Part shown: positions 5,836 through 8,942 of the stretch, in pieces
Position numbering within the stretch: position 1 is the stretch's first letter
Layout of the letters: each line of letters begins with the position of its first letter
Made by a program: the position numbers and the translations under genes
Origin: JAHEEM01 sp036396795
GTDB taxonomy: Bacteria; Pseudomonadota; Gammaproteobacteria; Steroidobacterales; Rariloculaceae
Reading direction: 5' to 3'
NCBI GenBank assembly: GCA_036396795.1
Contig: DASWKF010000106.1
Span: forward strand, 1-8,942
DNA: 8,942 nucleotides
Notes under the pieces: generated by a model
The model's input: only the letters and a program-made list of their open reading frames with translations
The model's database searches: none
What the model was told of the DNA's origin: nothing

Positions 5836-7092
5836 GTGCATCTCAATACTCCTCCTGACGACGCCTCGCACGCTTCGGTAGTCTACGTACGCGCGATGGA
5901 GCGCCTGGTGCGCGTGGTCCAGGAACTGTCTCTCGCGCGCGACCTCGACACCATCATGAAGATCGTGCGCGAAGCCGCTCGAAGTCTCACCGGCGCCGAC
6001 GGCGCGACGTTCATCCTCAGGGACGGCGAGCAGTGCTACTACGCCGACGAGGACGCCATCGCTCCGCTCTGGAAAGGGCGGCGGTTCCCCATGACGGCGT
6101 GCATCAGCGGCTGGGCGATGCTGAACCGGCAACCGGCGATCATCGAGGATATCTACGTCGACCCCCGAATCCCCCACGAGGCGTACAGGCCAACCTTTGT
6201 CAAGAGCCTAGCGATGGTTCCCGTCCGAGCGCTCGACCCCATCGGTGCGATCGGCAACTATTGGGCAAGACAACACGCCCCGAGCGCAGAGGAAGTTCGG
6301 TTACTGCAAGCCTTGGCGGATACGACGGCCGTCGCCATGGAGAATGTGCGGGTCTACACGGAGCTCGAGCAGCGAGTCCGGAAACGGACGGCGGAGCTCG
6401 AAACCGCCAACGGCGATCTGGAAAGTTTCAGCTATTCCGTGTCTCACGATTTGCGCGCGCCGGTGCGCGCAATCGCAGGCTTCACTGGGCTGCTACGCGA
6501 GGATCATCGAGACTCTTTGGACAAGGAGGCGCAACGAAAGCTCGGCGTCATTGAAAACGAAGCGATTCGCCTGGGCTCCCTGATCGATGAGCTGCTCGAG
6601 TTCTCGAGATTGGGGCGCCGGGCGCTGGAGCCCGTGGAGCTGGACATGGAAAAGCTCGCGGAGCAAGCGTTTCAAAGACAACTCCAAGAACAACACCGGG
6701 CGAACGTCGAGCTTCGCTTAGGCTCGGCCCTGCCGCCTGCTATCGGTGATCCCACCCTGATCGAGCAGGTATGGGCCAATCTGTTGTCGAATGCCGTCAA
6801 GTTCTCCTCCAAGAAGGAACGTCCTGTCGTTGAGATCGCGGCGAGCAGTGCCGGCGGAGAGCACGTCTATTCAGTCCGGGACAACGGCGCCGGCTTCGAC
6901 CCCAACTACGAGGCGAAACTGTTCGCCGTGTTTCAGCGGCTGCATCACGATCACGAGTTTCCGGGCACGGGCGTAGGCCTGGCTTTGGTCGACCGCATCC
7001 TGAAACGCCACGGCGGCCGTATCTGGGCGGACGGCAAGCCCGGCGAGGGCGCGACCTTCTACTTCGCCCTCCCCACCGAGCCGAAACCATAG
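5836..7092 (+). CDS. Soluble GAF-domain sensor histidine kinase
   Basis: The order of parts is: a GAF domain at about residues 22-172 (with A-C-I-S-G-W and M-V-P-V-R), a linker helix with an E-L-E-Q-R-V-R-x-R-T-A-E-L coiled coil (176-196), a HisKA dimerisation domain with the H-box S-H-D-L-R-A-P (phospho-acceptor His204), and an HATPase domain. The ATPase has the N-box N-L-L-S-N-A (315-320), G1 D-N-G-A-G-F (349-354), the F-box L-F-A-V-F-Q-R-L-H and G2 G-T-G-V-G-L (377-382). All key residues are present, so autophosphorylation is predicted. No membrane segment is present, so it senses something cytoplasmic through GAF; the ligand is unknown. The start is GTG 5836, because the GAF domain begins before ATG 5896. 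No response regulator or receiver domain is encoded nearby. Confidence 0.93.
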   Translation: MHLNTPPDDASHASVVYVRAMERLVRVVQELSLARDLDTIMKIVREAARSLTGADGATFILRDGEQCYYADEDAIAPLWKGRRFPMTACISGWAMLNRQPAIIEDIYVDPRIPHEAYRPTFVKSLAMVPVRALDPIGAIGNYWARQHAPSAEEVRLLQALADTTAVAMENVRVYTELEQRVRKRTAELETANGDLESFSYSVSHDLRAPVRAIAGFTGLLREDHRDSLDKEAQRKLGVIENEAIRLGSLIDELLEFSRLGRRALEPVELDMEKLAEQAFQRQLQEQHRANVELRLGSALPPAIGDPTLIEQVWANLLSNAVKFSSKKERPVVEIAASSAGGEHVYSVRDNGAGFDPNYEAKLFAVFQRLHHDHEFPGTGVGLALVDRILKRHGGRIWADGKPGEGATFYFALPTEPKP

Positions 7093-7230
7093 GGAACTGT
7101 ACATTCATACATAGGCCTTTATCGAGTTCGTCCTGGCGAATCTACATTTTTTAGGATATTCTCGAATCGCGTTGTAGTCTTGCGTGAACGACCCGCCGAC
7201 GAATAAATTAGACAAGGAGGGGGTTGCGCT

Positions 7231-7506
7231 ATGGCACGCTACTATGTGAATAGGAGCACGCAAGCCGATGGTGACCACGAGGTTCACCGGTACGGTTGCG
7301 TTTACATGCCCAGCCCGGAGGGCTGGCTCTATCTCGGTGATTTCGAATCCTGTGTTCCTGCGATAAAGAAGGCCAAGGTCGTCTTCGAGCATTGTGACGG
7401 CTGCTACTACTGCTCGACCTTCTGTCATGCCAGGCGCGGGCCGATCAAGACCCATCGGTTGGTAGAGAGAAGGCACGCAAGAAAGATCACGGCTCCGAGC
7501 CTGTAG
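7231..7506 (+). CDS. Small Cys/His-rich conserved hypothetical protein, 91 aa
   Basis: ATG 7231 has a strong AAGGAGG site ending 10 bases upstream. Residues 15-23 read D-H-E-V-H-R-Y-G-C, and a cluster follows at H54, C55, C58, C61, C65 and H66 (C-x2-C-x2-C-x3-C-H), with C41 between. Six cysteines plus four nearby histidines point to one or two structural zinc sites. The D-H-E-V-H start, the Y-L-G-x-F segment and the G-C-Y-Y-C-S end match a recurring family of small uncharacterised bacterial proteins as I recall it. The tail (67-91) is basic. It lies 138 bases downstream of the kinase in the same direction but has its own strong ribosome site, so it may be a separate unit. A nucleic-acid-binding role is only inference from the basic tail. 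Confidence 0.8.
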   Translation: MARYYVNRSTQADGDHEVHRYGCVYMPSPEGWLYLGDFESCVPAIKKAKVVFEHCDGCYYCSTFCHARRGPIKTHRLVERRHARKITAPSL

Positions 7507-7633
7507 GCGCGGGCTGAGGATTCTCCACCGGGCTTTGCATAACGCGGCCCCGGCTCGGGAATTCCGTGAATCAGGTCAACGTAGCGGTAACCTCACCGAC
7601 TCATAATTTTCCCGCGCCCGTGGAGGCGACGAG

Positions 7634-7924
7634 ATGCCGTCGGACAACAAAGATAACCCCAGCGATACGGGTGATGAGCTGCCGAGCCTGGAGCTCTCCG
7701 GGCGATTCATTCGACGCCGCGAGCCACAAGAAGGAGCACATGATCCTTACGACACGTCGCATACGTTCGAGGGACTCAAACCGCCCATCGAGCTGTTCCG
7801 CCGCCAGAGATCGTTCAAGGACCACAAGCGGCCGCCGGAGAGTGGAAAACGCGTGAAGTTCGAGATCTTGGACGACAAGCAATCCAAAGGCGGCGGATAC
7901 GATCCCTACGGGTCCTCGGAATAG
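7634..7924 (+). CDS. Small charged protein with C-terminal GYDPY tail (relative of the gene at 4304)
   Basis: ATG 7634 has a strong GGAGG site (7622-7626) seven bases upstream. The 96-aa product is highly charged, lacks cysteine and membrane segments, and is probably disordered. It ends in G-G-G-Y-D-P-Y-G-S-S-E (residues 86-96), which matches the tail of the protein from 4304. A second, internal copy of the motif, G-A-H-D-P-Y-D-T-S, lies at 34-42. The rest of the two proteins aligns poorly, so shared ancestry or a shared binding partner is inferred from the tail alone. It is followed after 16 bases by the convergent stop of the GGDEF-EAL gene. Confidence 0.75.
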   Translation: MPSDNKDNPSDTGDELPSLELSGRFIRRREPQEGAHDPYDTSHTFEGLKPPIELFRRQRSFKDHKRPPESGKRVKFEILDDKQSKGGGYDPYGSSE

Positions 7925-7940
7925 TCACGGCGACTGCTCT

Positions 7941-8942
7941 TCACAACGCTACGGTATAGCGGAACCGGCCGTCGTCCGACGCAAGGCCCGTGCGCGCGCT
8001 TTCGAGCCACCCGCGGAAACGCTCTGCGGGGATCGGCCTTGAAAAGTAGAACCCCTGAAGCTCGTCGCATGCGTAGCGACTGAGAAACTCGATCTGCTCC
8101 TCGGTCTCGACGCCTTCGGCAAGCACTTTCAGCCCGAGATTGTGGCCGAGCGCGATGATCGTGCGCACGATCGCGGCATCGTCGGAATCGACGTTGATGT
8201 CCTTGACGAACGAGCGGTCGACTTTCAGGCGATCGACGGGGAAGCGTTTCAGATAGCTCAAGCTCGAGTATCCGGTGCCGAAATCGTCGACGGCGATTTG
8301 CACGCCTAGGCGCTTGATCGCCTGAAGCATCGCGATCATCTGCTGCGCGTCGTGCATGACCATGTTCTCCGTCAGCTCGATTTCCAGATAACGCGCTTCC
8401 AGGCGCGTTTCCTGCAAGACGCAGGCGATCGTGTGCACGAGATTGTCGTTATGAAACTGCCTGGGCGAGACGTTGACGGAAACGGTCATCGGCGGAAGAC
8501 CTGCGTCCTGCCAGGCCTTGTTTTGCGCGCAGGCCGTGCGCAACACCCACTTGCCGATCGACCCGATCAATCCGGTCTCCTCCGCCAAGGGGATGAAACG
8601 CCCCGGTTGAATCAACTCGTCGTCCGTCAACGCCCACCGGATCAGGGCCTCGCAGCCGATGACTCGGCCGGTCGCCAGATCAACTCGGGGCTGATAGTGA
8701 AGCTCGAATTGCTCGCGTTCCTGGGCGCGCCTGAGATTGCTTTCGAGCTCCAGTCTTTCCTTCATCAGGACGTTGAGGTCACTCGTGAAGAACTGGAAGT
8801 TGTTGCGGCCTTGCTCCTTGGCCCGGTACATGGCGGCATCGGCATGCTTGAGCAGCGTGTCCGGGTCGCTGCCGTCGTCGGGGTACAGCGCGACGCCGAT
8901 GCTGCTGGTCGTCTCTAGTTCTCCCAAATCCGACTTCCACGG
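7941..8942 (-). CDS. GGDEF-EAL protein, C-terminal part (cut by the right edge)
   Basis: The frame enters from the right edge, so the first part of the protein, including the GGDEF active-site motif itself, is outside the window. The visible part opens with the end of a GGDEF domain (S-I-G-V-A-L-Y-P, A-D-A-A-M-Y-R-A-K). It then carries a complete EAL c-di-GMP phosphodiesterase domain: E-A-L-I-R-W at about residues 98-103 from the edge, N-V-S-P-R-Q-F, E-L-T-E-N, D-D-F-G-T-G-Y-S (about 219-226), L-K-V-D-R-S-F, A-E-G-V-E and Q-G-F. All metal-binding and catalytic positions look intact, so hydrolysis of c-di-GMP to pGpG is predicted. Whether the GGDEF domain is active cannot be told. A TTG at 8927 is only an internal Leu codon. 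Sensor domains, if any, lie upstream. Confidence 0.95.
   Translation of the reverse strand, partial: PWKSDLGELETTSSIGVALYPDDGSDPDTLLKHADAAMYRAKEQGRNNFQFFTSDLNVLMKERLELESNLRRAQEREQFELHYQPRVDLATGRVIGCEALIRWALTDDELIQPGRFIPLAEETGLIGSIGKWVLRTACAQNKAWQDAGLPPMTVSVNVSPRQFHNDNLVHTIACVLQETRLEARYLEIELTENMVMHDAQQMIAMLQAIKRLGVQIAVDDFGTGYSSLSYLKRFPVDRLKVDRSFVKDINVDSDDAAIVRTIIALGHNLGLKVLAEGVETEEQIEFLSRYACDELQGFYFSRPIPAERFRGWLESARTGLASDDGRFRYTVAL

Noticed and set aside
6033..6554. Plus-strand open frame of 173 codons
   Set aside because: It overlaps the GAF and HisKA coding sequence in another frame, and its Arg-rich product has no family features.
7180..7209. TTGCGT / TAAATT promoter pair before the Cys/His-rich gene
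   Set aside because: The matches are weak (about 3/6 and 4/6), and the implied transcript start would fall inside the ribosome binding site.
7105..7476. Minus-strand open frame of 123 codons
   Set aside because: It is antisense to the Cys/His-rich small gene, whose start has a strong ribosome site.
7576..7607. CATAAT at 7602-7607 as a -10 box for the gene at 7634
   Set aside because: The -10 match is good, but no acceptable -35 hexamer lies 16-18 bases upstream.
8352..8918. Plus-strand open frame of 188 codons
   Set aside because: It lies entirely antisense to the EAL domain, whose catalytic motifs are intact on the minus strand.

Overview
The window is a stretch of a Gram-negative genome, most likely from Pseudomonadota and probably a gammaproteobacterium. 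This rests on the lipoprotein with a classic lipobox, the GAF-type soluble histidine kinase, the GGDEF-EAL protein and the small cysteine-rich proteins, and on a generally GC-rich third codon position. I cannot place it more precisely from sequence alone. It is an accessory-type region: mostly single genes and many small uncharacterised ones, with one decayed mobile-element gene and no ribosomal, tRNA, CRISPR or intact transposon features.

Layout. Positions 1-451 hold two small, divergently oriented Cys-rich genes, one cut by the left edge. Positions 540-944 hold a hypothetical protein of 134 aa with unusually AT-rich codon use, followed by a possible terminator and a 76-aa exported peptide (1043-1273). 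Positions 1274-1588 hold no convincing gene. Positions 1589-2380 encode a complete membrane fatty-acid hydroxylase / sterol-desaturase family enzyme with all three histidine boxes. Its 3' end abuts the remnant of a large serine recombinase (minus strand, about 2360-3356), which lacks its catalytic N-terminus and its C-terminus and carries a one-base frameshift near 2940. Beyond it, 3384-3880 is non-coding debris with TTCCCTGT repeats and a 12-bp palindrome.

From 3884 onward genes resume: a 79-aa hypothetical gene, a likely terminator, then a two-gene unit of small proteins (4304-4597 and 4615-4830). A convergent lipoprotein (4938-5714) follows, then, divergently, a soluble GAF histidine kinase (5836-7092), a Cys/His-rich small protein (7231-7506), a second small protein (7634-7924), and the EAL half of a GGDEF-EAL c-di-GMP enzyme (minus strand, cut by the right edge).

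How the genes relate. The kinase and the c-di-GMP phosphodiesterase are signalling proteins, but nothing in the sequence links them to each other or to a response regulator. The most distinctive signal is a pair of about 96-residue charged proteins, 3.3 kb apart on the same strand, that share little except an almost identical C-terminal G-Y-D-P-Y tail. Together with the other small proteins they make this a small-protein-rich neighbourhood. I do not see a complete new defence or biosynthetic system.
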